Of a stretch of DNA of 64,000 nt, positions 47,609-58,146 are shown piece after piece. The translations under genes were made by a program, and so were the position numbers. The DNA comes from Timema cristinae. Lineage: Eukaryota; Arthropoda; Insecta; Phasmatodea; Timematidae. The stretch covers positions 64,646,817-64,710,816 of the forward strand of contig JBCFYV010009882.1 of assembly GCA_039000515.1 (NCBI GenBank). The letters run 5' to 3'. The stretch's first letter is position 1, and each line of letters opens with the position of its first letter. The notes beneath the pieces were generated by a model. It did no database searches. It was not told the DNA's origin and was given only the letters and a program-made list of their open reading frames with translations.

Positions 47609-47866
47609 ACATAGTTTAATGTATTAGAATTTCTTGTTTTGTTTTAAATGTCGATTAGACATTGAGTATCGTGTCAGAATATCTGACGTTGCTTTCTATG
47701 TCCATCAGACATGGTTTCTTTAGTTAGAATGTCTAACGTTATTTTCTATGTCCATCAGACATGGTTTCTTTATTCGGAATGTCTTATGTTATTTTCTATG
47801 TCCATCAGACATAGTTTCTTGGGTCAGATAGTCTGACGGTTATTTTCCTATGCCCATAAGGCATAG
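47596..47866. repeat. Six-unit, 50-bp tandem array of paired hairpins
   Basis: Units start at about 47596, 47646, 47696, 47746, 47796 and 47848. Hairpin A is CTATGTC-CATYA-GACATAG (7-bp stem, 5-nt loop). Hairpin B is GTCAGA-NNN-TCTGAC (6-bp stem, 3-nt loop) at 47673-47687, 47723-47737 and 47823-47837, decayed at about 47773. Stem changes are compensated: B in unit 3 is GTTAGA/TCTAAC, and A in unit 6 is CTATGCC/GGCATAG. Looser relatives continue downstream ('ctaagtccttaagacattg' near 47950; 'gacctagttaggtc' near 48053). Confidence 0.88.
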
Positions 47867-48935
47867 TTTAAATACGAGGGCTCTGTGCTCTACATATGTA
47901 TAAGATCAGGTGATTTTGTATTCTGAGTCCATGAATTTGATTTACTTTTCTAAGTCCTTAAGACATTGTTATATTTTTATGACACCCTAAATGGTATGAT
48001 CACGTTTAGGATATCTTTATAACTACAGTCAGATCATCTAACACTCTCTTTTGGACCTAGTTAGGTCAGTGACTGATTGCAGTCATGATTGCATCCTTTT
48101 AGTTTAACTATTTACGGTGCGCAGCCTGTGGAAGCACTACTAGATTGAAGTAATGGCCCGCGGGGATAATGATTTGTTCCGGCCCCATTCAGGCGCCATA
48201 GGTATCTATGTTTTCAAAGATGTTTTTTACTAGCTATTCTATGTCCTAGTAAGGGGTAAATGTATAAATTTACTACTGATTGTTCTGGCAGTACTCATTA
48301 GGGTATGACCGGCCATAGTAGAATACTGTGTAGATGCCTGATTGTTAGCCATCTATTATTTTTAAAATGGAAGCTCCTCTTACAGGTTATTATTTTTAGG
48401 TTTTTCTTAACTCTCCATTAGGGTTAATACAAGAGAGTTAACTTAAATAATATTCTTCTTAGCATCAAATCCTATATTTTTAGAGTTACTATGTATCTAT
48501 TTTCTATTAATTCACTATCATTCATTATTAGACCTCTCAGGTATTAGTCTGGTATTAATCAGGTTAGATTGTATTTATGTATATTGCTTAAGAAACTTAA
48601 TTCAATATGGATTTCTTATTTTTTACTGTTTCCAAGTTGTGGCAGACGCTACTTCGTTCGAGTAAGAGTGAATATCCCTATTTCTAGAGTTATTAAACTA
48701 AACGAAATGGTCTCTCTAACTTCTGTCGGTTCCTTGTTTACAATGTCTTAATAGCTATTCACCCAACAGTGTGTTTTCTACCTCGATAACGGAATACAGT
48801 TATCGTTAATTAATTTAATTAAAATCTTATATTTACCTGTGATCCCTTCTCCTTACCTATCCTTCATCAATTATATCTTGTGTAACTATGTGATAGTAAT
48901 CATCTCTTTTTCTACGTGATAGGAGAAGCGATGGT

Positions 48936-49195
48936 TCAAAAGTTTTGTGGGGATGCCAATAACAGCTGTTTCATATCTTGTATTGTGTCCTCCGTCATCT
49001 TGGGCCATACGCCCATCTGTGTATCCACCAAGCTTCCCGTTCTCTCTAGTTTCTTCGCCAAGTTCAAAATAGTGGCTCTGATGGGTGGTGTGCGTCCAAC
49101 AAATTTATTCAGAAAATCCCTCTGACATTGTTTGAAGGAACCAGTTACCCAGTACTGACGAACAATGAACACAAGCTCTTCAATTGGTACACCAT
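48936..49195 (-). pseudogene. DUF4817 helix-turn-helix fragment of a mariner/Tc-type transposon protein
   Basis: Minus strand. The frame covers 'VPIEELVFIVRQYWVTGSFK', then 'FVGRTPPIRATILNLAKKLE' and 'GVWPKMTEDTIQDMKQLLLASP'. This closely follows the DUF4817 helix-turn-helix domain found before many arthropod transposase-like ORFs (YWxTGSFxxCQRxFxxKF, P-x-RATI, G-x-R-P-x-M). It stops just after LLASP, where the family normally continues with a second helical region. No DDE domain follows, so it is a fragment. Confidence 0.75.
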
Positions 49196-49279
49196 CTTTC
49201 TTCCACTGACTCGTTTACACATTCTGACGAGACGCGCTCCCTCACTGATGTCTAGACTAATGGCGCGTCGATGGGGCGC

Positions 49280-49313
49280 CCAGCTGATCAGCTGGAGGAG
49301 AAACATGTTTCTC
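49280..49313. repeat. Two adjacent perfect 16-bp palindromes
   Basis: CCAGCTGATCAGCTGG (49280-49295) and GAGAAACATGTTTCTC (49298-49313) are perfect palindromes two bases apart, in a GC-richer patch (49190-49330). 'aataaa' follows at 49337. Either could be a protein-binding site or, in RNA, a cruciform/stem. Confidence 0.9.
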
Positions 49314-49339
49314 TAAGTTGACTGCTTCGTCATGAAATA

Positions 49340-50580
49340 AAGAACCGTTTCGTACGTGTCCAGACTCGTCTTAAATTATTCCACTTAATATGTGTTCATT
49401 CCCGAGTGTATCACTCTGTATAGGTTATCAAAACAGATACGTGGAGGTGTTCTTTAATTTCATTACATCCTTCTTGAAAAATAAAGTGAGAGGAAGAATA
49501 CATTCTATTAAATATATTTTAAAATATTAATGAAGAAATAATTTATTCCATAATATTGTGTTTTACATCTGAGAAGGAAAGCGATTGAATTCAATCATAT
49601 TAATGGTGCACGTCTAGTTGGGCGGTAGACTGCATTTCCTTAAGTTCCTTTTACACCGTCATGTACACACGTCTGATATGGTAAAGGATTACATTTATAC
49701 AAAACTTATTTGTACAAATGACTGCCATGAAGTATATATACTAAATAGTATATATTCTTACATCAGATTGGTAAAAGTGGTATAGTGCATTAACTCAAAC
49801 ATCTCTTATACATTTTAGTGGAATTAAAACATTTCTACATCCATCCTTCTTGTATATTTAGTGGTTGGAGCTAAAAACTACATTCTGACTATCTCTTTAA
49901 CATTAAAGTAGGATAACTTGAGCAATTCTCTAGTAAAAACATTGTATGAAAACTATAATTTAATTCCTTTGTTCAGTGGGAAGATCCTATCACTTTTTTT
50001 TTAAGGAAAAGTATATAAATGATTGTTGGACTCCAACTCCATAACCGTTGCCATGATAGCCTCTTAAATAAACCATTCTACTCTTGATGTTAAGTTGGTA
50101 ACCGATAGCTAAATAATATTTGAAATATGGTGATACGTCTTCATAGCCTTGATTGAATGGACTATGACGGCTACACCATTGTGAGACCATTTTAAAAATC
50201 TGTATAATCTTGGTTTTTTAATGAATGGGATTAATCTTATATTGGAACAGGACTGAACCTAATTCTAGCCATTAATAAGTGTGCTATGGTTTTATCTTAT
50301 AGCATTCATCATATCGGACTCAAGGTAGCGATACGTCTTGATTGATTACATTATGGTTCACTGTTCTAAGCTTCCCCATATTGCAAGCAAGGTAACCTAC
50401 ATGTCTTGACTGATTACGCTATGGTTAATTAGTTATATCTTACTAGCTATACTATGCTAGTAGGTCTGTGAACAGTAGAGCTCGCTCCCTCCCTGTTACT
50501 ATTACTACTAGAGATTTAATTTGTTTCTTTAAATTTCAAGTTAATATTTTTCCTTGGTGATCAAATTATTTAGGAAACCA
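49340..50580. other. AT-rich DNA with weak repeats at 50120-50420
   Basis: 'atacgtcttcatagccttga', 'atacgtcttgattgattac' and 'ctacatgtcttgactgatta' recur at about 50132, 50331 and 50397, suggesting a decayed repeat. The 66-codon minus ORF (49990-50190) has no recognised motif. Confidence 0.4.
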
Positions 50581-50584
50581 ATTG

Positions 50585-50585
<1 letters not shown>

Positions 50586-50638
<53 letters not shown>
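50586..50638. repeat. (TA)n dinucleotide tract
   Basis: About 52 bp of uninterrupted TA. Confidence 0.97.
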
Positions 50639-50641
<3 letters not shown>

Positions 50642-50879
50642 CGAAACATTCTACTCACTGAGTAAAATGGTTTTTCGTGCAATTTAAGACATCATATATT
50701 TCAAAAATTAAGCCCTAATTACTCAATTGATTGCTTAGAACTATAAATTCAGATCTACCTTTCAATGAGCTATCAAATAAAAAATCCTTTTATCGACCAC
50801 CAAATTGAATAATATAACGAGATTCAAAAGGGGAATACATGGGAATCTCGTTTATGTGGACCTCAATCATTGGGACTTC

Positions 50880-51560
50880 TAGTTCATTCTGACTGAAATT
50901 TGCACTAATTTTACATTAGTTTCACTCGTAAGCGCCAATCAAAATTAGTACATTAAACACTTTCTTATTATTTGATGAGTAAATAGTCATAGCAAGTTTA
51001 AAGTGTTTTATAATTAACTCTAGTGAAAATATATGGTGAATTTCATTAATATATATTGTTTTAATACATTTTCCCCAAAATTGTCTGCCTACCAGGATCT
51101 TCGTTAATACAGATGACACCCCGTCCCAGTTATTCCAGATAGACAAGATACACATGTACACCATTTGAGATAGGCTCAAAGAAGATCCCTGCAAAATTTG
51201 GTTAAAATTGCTACAAGCACTTGGCAGTTATCGCGGAATAAGCAAACACCAAATCAATATTGAGAAACTGCCATCTTGTAACGGATAATAAGATCAAAAA
51301 AATCCTATGCATTCGTTGTTCGGCCTAGGTTTAAAAGAGGTATTTACCAAATTTCATTAAAATTGGTCAACGTATTCATATCAGTCATCGCGTGACAAAT
51401 ATCTGGACAGACATACAGTTTGACAAACCAAATTCCAAAGGCCTAAGTTCAAAAACGAAACATTCTTTGTTCGGTCAATTTATAATACTGACCAATACGA
51501 ATTTGAACTCAACTCGATAAGCGTTCATGTTAACTTCTTAAATAAACAAGTTTACTCCCA
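50880..51560. repeat. Probable transposon-derived non-coding tail
   Basis: 'accaaatttcattaaaattg' with 'gtcaacgtattcatatcag', 'tcatcgcgtgacaaa' and 'ggacagacatacag' form a string that I know from the 3' parts of several invertebrate transposons. 'ggcagttatcgcgg' upstream is a second, weaker echo. The superfamily is not assigned, and the minus ORF (50922-51194) is unsupported. Confidence 0.4.
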
Positions 51561-52015
51561 CTGTTAAGTTAGTCACTATATCATATCAGCAATCAGCATA
51601 TATCATGTCAGAAATCTAACCAAAGACTCAATGAAAGCGAAATAGGATTTCTGCATTTAATTGAACTATTTTTATAGGAATAAAAAATTCATGAATCTAA
51701 CTGTGTACCGAGTTGGCATGTGCAGCGTGTGTAGAAGCAGACAAAGTGTACCGACCTATGCACTATAACTCAAACCCATTTTGCATCGTGTCGGTACAAG
51801 CCAAATAATATGAACAGGGATGCGTATATCAATCCCCCTTAGATCCATGCGTGGATAGCCAAGTACACTATCCATTTCTAGACGCTCACTTTAAATTAAT
51901 GCATGCTACCTATATACTACTGTATGTTATATAAATTAAGGATTCAAATATCATGCATTTTGACTAATACTAGCTCTCATCATTTTTTGTTAATCATCGT
52001 GAATTATTATTTGTT

Positions 52016-52200
52016 CAGGCTATAAGTTAGGCTTATGTACCAACTACTCTATTGAGTATAAATGAGGAAGGTTGAATTTTGCGGAGGTGTAACCACATTT
52101 ACATGGAGAGTTAGTGGAAAACCATTTAGGGAAAAACCCTCAACACTCGACTGGGATTTTATTTAACCAGATCTTCCTGTTATTGGGAGCCTCATAGTTT
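52016..52200 (-). mobile_element. Degenerate SINE
   Basis: Minus strand. 'ggaaggttgaattttgcgg' , 'gtggaaaaccatttagg' and 'agatcttcctgttattggg' follow the SINE body order. Head and tail are largely lost. Confidence 0.55.
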
Positions 52201-52214
52201 TAGTGTGAGCAAGA

Positions 52215-53760
52215 GTCAATGAACGAAAAGCAAGTTTAATGTATGTATCATGAATGTTATGTAAAAAAAGGATGCATTATTATTATGGTCAATGAAAGAT
52301 TATCATATATCTTACAAGCATGATTTATGACTCTTTTCAATGACCGATGCTCAAATTGAGTATAAGTATTGTGTATAGCTATATACATTAATTCATGGTC
52401 AAAAGTATCATAGAGGGATGAAGCATTGTTCTAAACAATTAAAGGTTATTAAAAGTCAATTAATATTAATTATTTATTGTCAAATATATTTTATTAATAT
52501 GATTAAGCCTAATTAATTAATGATAATCATATGTTCAATCAAATACACTTGAATATTGTGTAAGTAATGAAATATGATCAATTAATGTCTTATAAATAAT
52601 ATGGATGACTTTAATCAATGAAGATTACTAAACTTCGTTTAAGCATAATGTTGGGCTTTGATAAATGAAAAATAATCAAATGTATAACAAGTATGGTGTA
52701 TAATTCTAAGCAATAGACGATGTTGAAATGACATGGCGAAATATCATGCGTTTCTTTAATCAATGAATGATAATAAATGTCGTTTAAAAATAATGTATGG
52801 CTCTGATCAATTAATGATAATTAAATATTATGTGGGTGTGTTGTATTATTCTAAGCCATAATCGATAAATCATCTAACACATAGGTATTATTTAGGTATG
52901 TAACCACATGGCCTAAATTGGAAGGCGTGCTTGTATAATATTGTGTATTATGGATTGTGAATGACAAAACGAGTGTTGCAGGTTGTTGTGATTAGCCTGT
53001 AAACAAATATTATGGAGGATCTCACACACATAAATATTGTCAGCATTTCTCAGTCAGAAACCAGGCCAGAGGGCGGAATAAAATGTAGGAGATCCAGCCA
53101 TCGTGGCTGACTAAACAAAAACACAGTCGAGGGTTCACTCTGCCCGATTCGGTACAATTTCATCATTATTTGTAGAGAGGAAGGCTCCCGTTCAAGCCAA
53201 GGGTATCGAGATTCGGAAACCATATAGGAATATAGGAAACACCTAGGAGTCAGACAGACCAATGTTTATTCTTAGCAACATCTCGTTTTTCACAATCTTC
53301 CAAATATTATTTATTATTTATTTATTATTTTATTAATAATAATATTTATATCACTACCAAAATCACTTTGTAATAGACATTGTAGTACTAATAAAAACCT
53401 TAGAAACCAAGTCGAACGTCAATCACAAACCCACACAGATATACACAATCAACTCCCCCTATCCTTGACCATAGCACACCCTGACAGATACTAGACCCAT
53501 ATTTTTTAGGTGTAGGCCTAGAGGTGACCGGTATCTGATTAATTAACGAAGGCTAAATGTATTATTAATATGATGTATATTGTGATAAATGAACGATTAT
53601 CAAAAGTCTTATTAGTAGGCCTCATTACTAATCAATGAGCTTATATGTCTGGTTCATGCTGTGATCAAGAATTATTATCATATGTCTTATAGGTGTGATG
53701 GATGACTTATCTATGAAATCTTATGATAATGTTTCTTATAAGTATGATGTTGGACTGTTA
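52215..53760. repeat. Degenerate about 50-bp minisatellite, in two blocks
   Basis: In 52215-52870 and again in 53540-53760, words such as 'gatcaatgaa', 'tgatnatcaaatgtcttata' and 'aagtatgatgtatggct' recur at about 50-bp intervals. The intervening 52880-53535 lacks them and may be an insertion or unrelated DNA. The 70-codon minus ORF there (53050-53262) has no recognised motif. The same repeat is found at 62640-63180. Confidence 0.6.
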
Positions 53761-53764
53761 CTTT

Positions 53765-54885
53765 ACATGAAAGTCGCGAAAGTAGTTGTTTAGGTAAGAA
53801 TACTTTTAGAGAGAGAGAGGATAAGTTATAGATTTTTAAAGGCAGAAAATATTATGTTTGGACAAGACAGAATAAACCATCCATTTACACAGATTGAATA
53901 AGGACCTGGTTTAATAGCTTTTTCAGAATTTATAATTGAGTTCAAGGTAAAAAATACCGTCAGTTTGGTGTAGGCTATCAATAATAATCTTTCAAACAGT
54001 AGGTAAAATGACCCTTTATCCACAATAAGTAGTGAAGTTTGAGACAAAGTTTGGTGCACCTGTCAGAACCCTTTCTAAGGAATTTAGGGTAGGAAGGGGC
54101 ATTCATACATCAAAAACTAGCGTTTTTTAGCATATAGGGAGGGGAAGAATTTTGGTTTCAACCACAATACCCAGCCCAGGATTCATAAGTATGAGGAGGA
54201 GCGTTTAATGCTATAGCATTCACACAATGTATGAGAAGTAGAGTAGTATTTTGTGGAAACTATACACATCAGGAGTGAGGGTCTTGCGATCTTACTTCTT
54301 AAAAAAATAATAATATGGGACTTGAAATTGAAAACTTAGGCGGTCAAGGGTAAAATGAAGGATCTAACAAGTCTGGTAAAATCACAAATGTGCAGGCTTG
54401 TATCAGGCAATCATCTTCTCAATATATCTATATAATAAATTCAGTATGCATCTAACTAATTAATTGTATCAATATTTAAGCCTAATTCCTTACCAAATTT
54501 AAAGAATGCAATCAACATAGTCACAAAAGTAACTATATAAGTAGTAGAATCCTATAAACAAACGGTTTTATGAAAATGCAAACTGAATACTCTTTTTAAG
54601 ATACACTGGATAAAATGGCACCAAGAATTCTTACACTTTTTGTATATTATTGATGCTGTTTATTTGTCTTATACAAGTAATATATTGAAGCGTAACATAA
54701 ATATATTCATGTTAACTTAAGTAGGAGGAATTATGAGCTACAGTGAAGGATGTACTGGAGCGTTAATTAGTATCATTTTTTAATACAAGGGTACAATACA
54801 TAAAATGTTTTTAAGTATTTACAATCCTTAAATAAAAAAAACAGTAAGTAATAGGACAAACTGTAAAATATCTCCCGGACCAGAG
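53765..54885. other. AT-rich DNA, no feature seen
   Basis: No recognisable ORF, repeat or exon. The minus ORF at 53826-54059 has no motif. Confidence 0.45.
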
Positions 54886-54895
54886 TTTCAGTTTT

Positions 54896-55081
54896 TCAAT
54901 TGACAGGGAAATCGACATTGGCAGGTTTCCTTCTAACAAGGGAAATCGCCCAAAGGGAACCGACGCTCCCTTGGACAGCGTGGGGGTTGCAAGAAAATCT
55001 CGTGGTTCCCATTGGGGTGAAAATCATGACTACACCATCACACAGATAGGACGTGTAAGTCTTACACAATCGTGCAGCCAC
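54896..55081 (-). CDS. GC-richer 61-codon ORF of unknown nature
   Basis: Minus strand, within a GC-richer 200-bp island. The peptide includes GTTRFSCNPHAVQGSVGSLW and ends RRKPANVDFPVN. No splice sites, domain or transmembrane segment is evident. The DNA contains repeated 'gggaaatcg' and 'agggaa' words that could form stems, so a structured RNA or a transposon fragment is equally possible. I do not recognise it. Confidence 0.2.
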   Translation of the reverse strand: MAARLCKTYTSYLCDGVVMIFTPMGTTRFSCNPHAVQGSVGSLWAISLVRRKPANVDFPVN

Positions 55082-55425
55082 TACAAGTCAGCTTATATTA
55101 TTCATATTCATTATTTAAAATGACTAGAACTAAACTGTGGTGATCATGTCGTATACTAGCACGGTCAGGATCAGAATGAAAAATGCCAGGAGGGATACGC
55201 CCACGTGCCCTTAAAAGATGAGGATGTATTATAACTAAAAATTATCACTCTTACTCAATATAACTATACAATTTTTGTTTACTAGAGGACCATTTGTTTT
55301 TTTAAATTAAATTCAGCCTAGGAGTTTTGGTGACTCGCCATTTTCAAAAACCTTTATTAAGTAGTGTTTTAAATAGTATAAAAAGTGTATTTACCAATTA
55401 AGAAATATAATAGGAGTACCTTCTA

Positions 55426-55427
<2 letters not shown>

Positions 55428-55477
<50 letters not shown>

Positions 55478-55745
55478 GCACCACGTCTTACTACCCGTTT
55501 GGGTTATACGCTCTTACGCTAATGTGTAAATGGTAGGGTGATAGTGAGATGAAATGGAGGACCTACAGTTTAATGTGGAATCCGAACCACGGTAGAGGCC
55601 TGGCATTCCCCACATTCACATGATGTCTTGTCAGAGGTGAAGGAAGGGTTTGGTAGTCAGATAAATCTGTGCCGGGACCGAGGATTGAACCCCGGCCCCC
55701 AGCATAGAAGTCCGACACCTTACCCCTAGACCACCAGGTCACCAA
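55428..55745 (-). mobile_element. Type B SINE with 11-bp target duplication
   Basis: Minus strand. A long (ATT)n run (to 55478), 'agcaccacgtcttactaccc', 'gaggattgaaccccgg' (B-box) and the head 'ccctagaccaccaggtcacc'. 'taccttctaat' flanks both sides (55417-55427 and 55746-55756). The 60-codon minus ORF inside (55563-55745) is SINE-derived. Confidence 0.95.
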
Positions 55746-56149
55746 TACCTTCTAATGATACAATATACGGTGAAACATTAAATTCGATTGAAAAACATGA
55801 AGTTGACATCACTATGCAAAGCACCATTTTTAGGCATATTAATAGATTCGATGATGCTGTAGCTAATTCTAAAGAATATTAAGTACAAACTTTTTTCTAC
55901 TATTTGTAGACAGTCTTAATTCATAATTATTTATTAGGTTTTCAATTAGCGATCATAAGGATGCCAACATTTTACACTTTTAATCCACCAGATTCTAATC
56001 AAGACCATGAACTTTTGCTTCATAGTATTGTAACAACAACAAATCGACGATGACATACATTATTTTATTTTAGTAATTTTCAATTTATTTTCAATAGATT
56101 GTCTGATATCCGGCAAACACAGGTTAATATTTTAATGTTGTTTTTAAAT

Positions 56150-58110
56150 TTTTGCTTTCTCATCTAAAGAGAAATAATTACACCTACTTACTCTTTGGTA
56201 AGGAATTCGAAAGGTCATTGCCGCAATCACCAAATTACGCCACTTATTCTTATCCTGGGCTATCTCTATCTTGTCCCCCTCATTACACCCTATCTGTTTC
56301 AGGTCCATTCTAATGTTATTTTCCCATCCGTGTCTAGTTCTCCCCAATGGGCTTCTCATTGGTTTTTCCAGTCAATACTCTGAGCATGGTTCTAGATTCT
56401 TCCATCCACGAGGGATGTCCTGCCCACCATAATCTAGGAGATTTGATTATCCTAACAATGCTTTACAATTTATGTAACTAATCTTTATGTAACCTCCTCC
56501 ACTCCCCAGTGGCCTCATCCTTTTTTTGGACAAAATATCGTCATTAGCACCTGATATTCGAATACCATAGATTTTGTAAGTTGATAGGCCACGTTTCATA
56601 CACACATAAAACAACCAAACAACCAGTAAAATCCTTGTTTTGTATATTCTGTGATTTACATTCCTTGAAAGCAGGTGAGATGTCAACAACTAACTTACCG
56701 ACCAAGACGTATTAACATGCATTTCCCGACTGCATTATTTTCCTAATTTCCAAATAAATATTTGTATTGCTATTTAAAATTGTTTGTAAATATTTAAACT
56801 CATTAACACTGTCAAATGATGTGTTGCTCGAAGTAATGTCTAAATTATCGTTCACAATCTATGTTCTTTGTATGCTCATGTTAAGTCCGTTCACGATAAG
56901 TTTTTACCTGGATGATATATCGAAAATCATATGTTTAAGTTTTGGGTTGCCAACACTTGTAAAAGATCATTGTTTTGTTATAAATGTAAAGACCTTTAAT
57001 TAACTGTTATATATTACATTTAAAATAACGTAAACAAAAGTTATCTCATACTATTTCATTTTTTTAAATAATTTATTTTTATCCAACTCGAAACAATATT
57101 TTAAACATAATTAAAAGTACTTATTCTTTATTTTGGAACGTTAATGATTTTGTGTAATATAGTGCTCACATCAATATTTTTTAATACAGACATCGTATTT
57201 ACTTGGAAAAGAGAAAATTCTTGGAAAATAGAAAATTCTTGTATTTTTTTACATAAAATAAATGGTTTTATGATTATTTTATCGTATTTTGAAATAATTA
57301 GCTGAACTGTCCGTCCTAAAGTAAATATATAAATAATATTGGCCTAAATTACTGTGGTTAACTATCACATTAATATATTACCATCTGTTTTCATTACAGT
57401 CATCCAAAGTGATAGATGTCAGCTGATGGTGTAGTGAAAGATTAGGGATTACTTCTAGTAACATTTTGAGCTGTCATCCAAGTAAACTTAGGTCGTGAAT
57501 GAACTATATTGAGTCTTTTCAGCGTTCACTTCTAAATTTCTAATTAAATTTCATCAATTCTTTCAACAGCTTCCTTACTATTGCCCAACAAAGCTAAATC
57601 GTCTGAATAATCTAATAGCTGCATTGTACAGTTTAGTGTCAACTCTTATCTACTTTATTGCATTACCTTATTAACATACTCTAAGGCTAGATTAAAAAGT
57701 AATGGTGATAGGTCATCTCTTTGTTTCAATCTATAATGTATTTCAAAGTGTCTGACAAGTGACATCCAGCCAGAACCATTTCACGCGTATGGGTCAAACA
57801 TACCTCCCTTTGCTTGACAAGCTTTTTTGGTATCTCAAACTTAGCTAACATTCATTGCTTTTAACTGAATATTAGGCCTTTTTAAAATGTGTATACGGTT
57901 AATAAAAGGTCATGTTGAATTCTCACTTTTTTCTAATACTTGCCAAATAGTAAAAATTGGATCCGGTGTTAATTTATTTCGTCCAAATATACAATAATGA
58001 TCCCCAATTATTTCCTCTGCAAATGGAGTTACTATCATTATAATTATACGAGACACAAATTTATAGCCTGTTGGTAGTATTCTAATAGTGAAAACCTTTG
58101 ACCTCAAAAT
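56150..58110 (-). pseudogene. Non-LTR retrotransposon reverse transcriptase pseudogene 2, interrupted by a TIR element
   Basis: Minus strand. From high to low coordinates: 'ILPTGYKF' and 'VTPFAEEIIGDHY' (57990-58090), 'PIFTIWQVLEKS' (about 57920-57955), 'KFEIPKKLVKQREVC' (about 57800-57850), 'DDLSPLLFNLALEYV' (57671-57715), and the catalytic box as YSDD in 'YSDDLALLGNSKEAVERI' (57556-57609), where the family has YADD. 'LEVNAEKTQY' comes just before the TIR element (56880-57505). After it the frame resumes with 'NEFKYLQTI' (about 56790) and 'SPRLWWAGHPSWMEESRTML' (about 56380-56450), and ends in the endonuclease-distal C-terminal tail near 56160 ('WRNLVIAAMTFRIP'). Stops and frameshifts are frequent. 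It belongs to a different reverse transcriptase lineage from pseudogene 1. Confidence 0.88.
56880..57505. mobile_element. TIR element, copy 2 (626 bp), inside reverse transcriptase pseudogene 2
   Basis: It matches 12440-13193 in the same orientation, with an internal deletion of about 130 bp. The ends are 'aagtccgttcacga' and 'gtcgtgaatgaact', an imperfect inverted pair. The flanking reverse transcriptase frame ('EKTQY' before, 'MSIQRT' after) fixes the boundaries to within a few bases. An AT duplication is possible at the junction. Confidence 0.8.
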
Positions 58111-58146
58111 TAAATTGATTATTTACTTTTGATGTGCAACAAAAAC

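Noticed and set aside
55563..55745. 60-codon minus ORF with a protein-like look
   Set aside because: It lies entirely inside a type B SINE with a clear target duplication; such SINE ORFs are common annotation artefacts.
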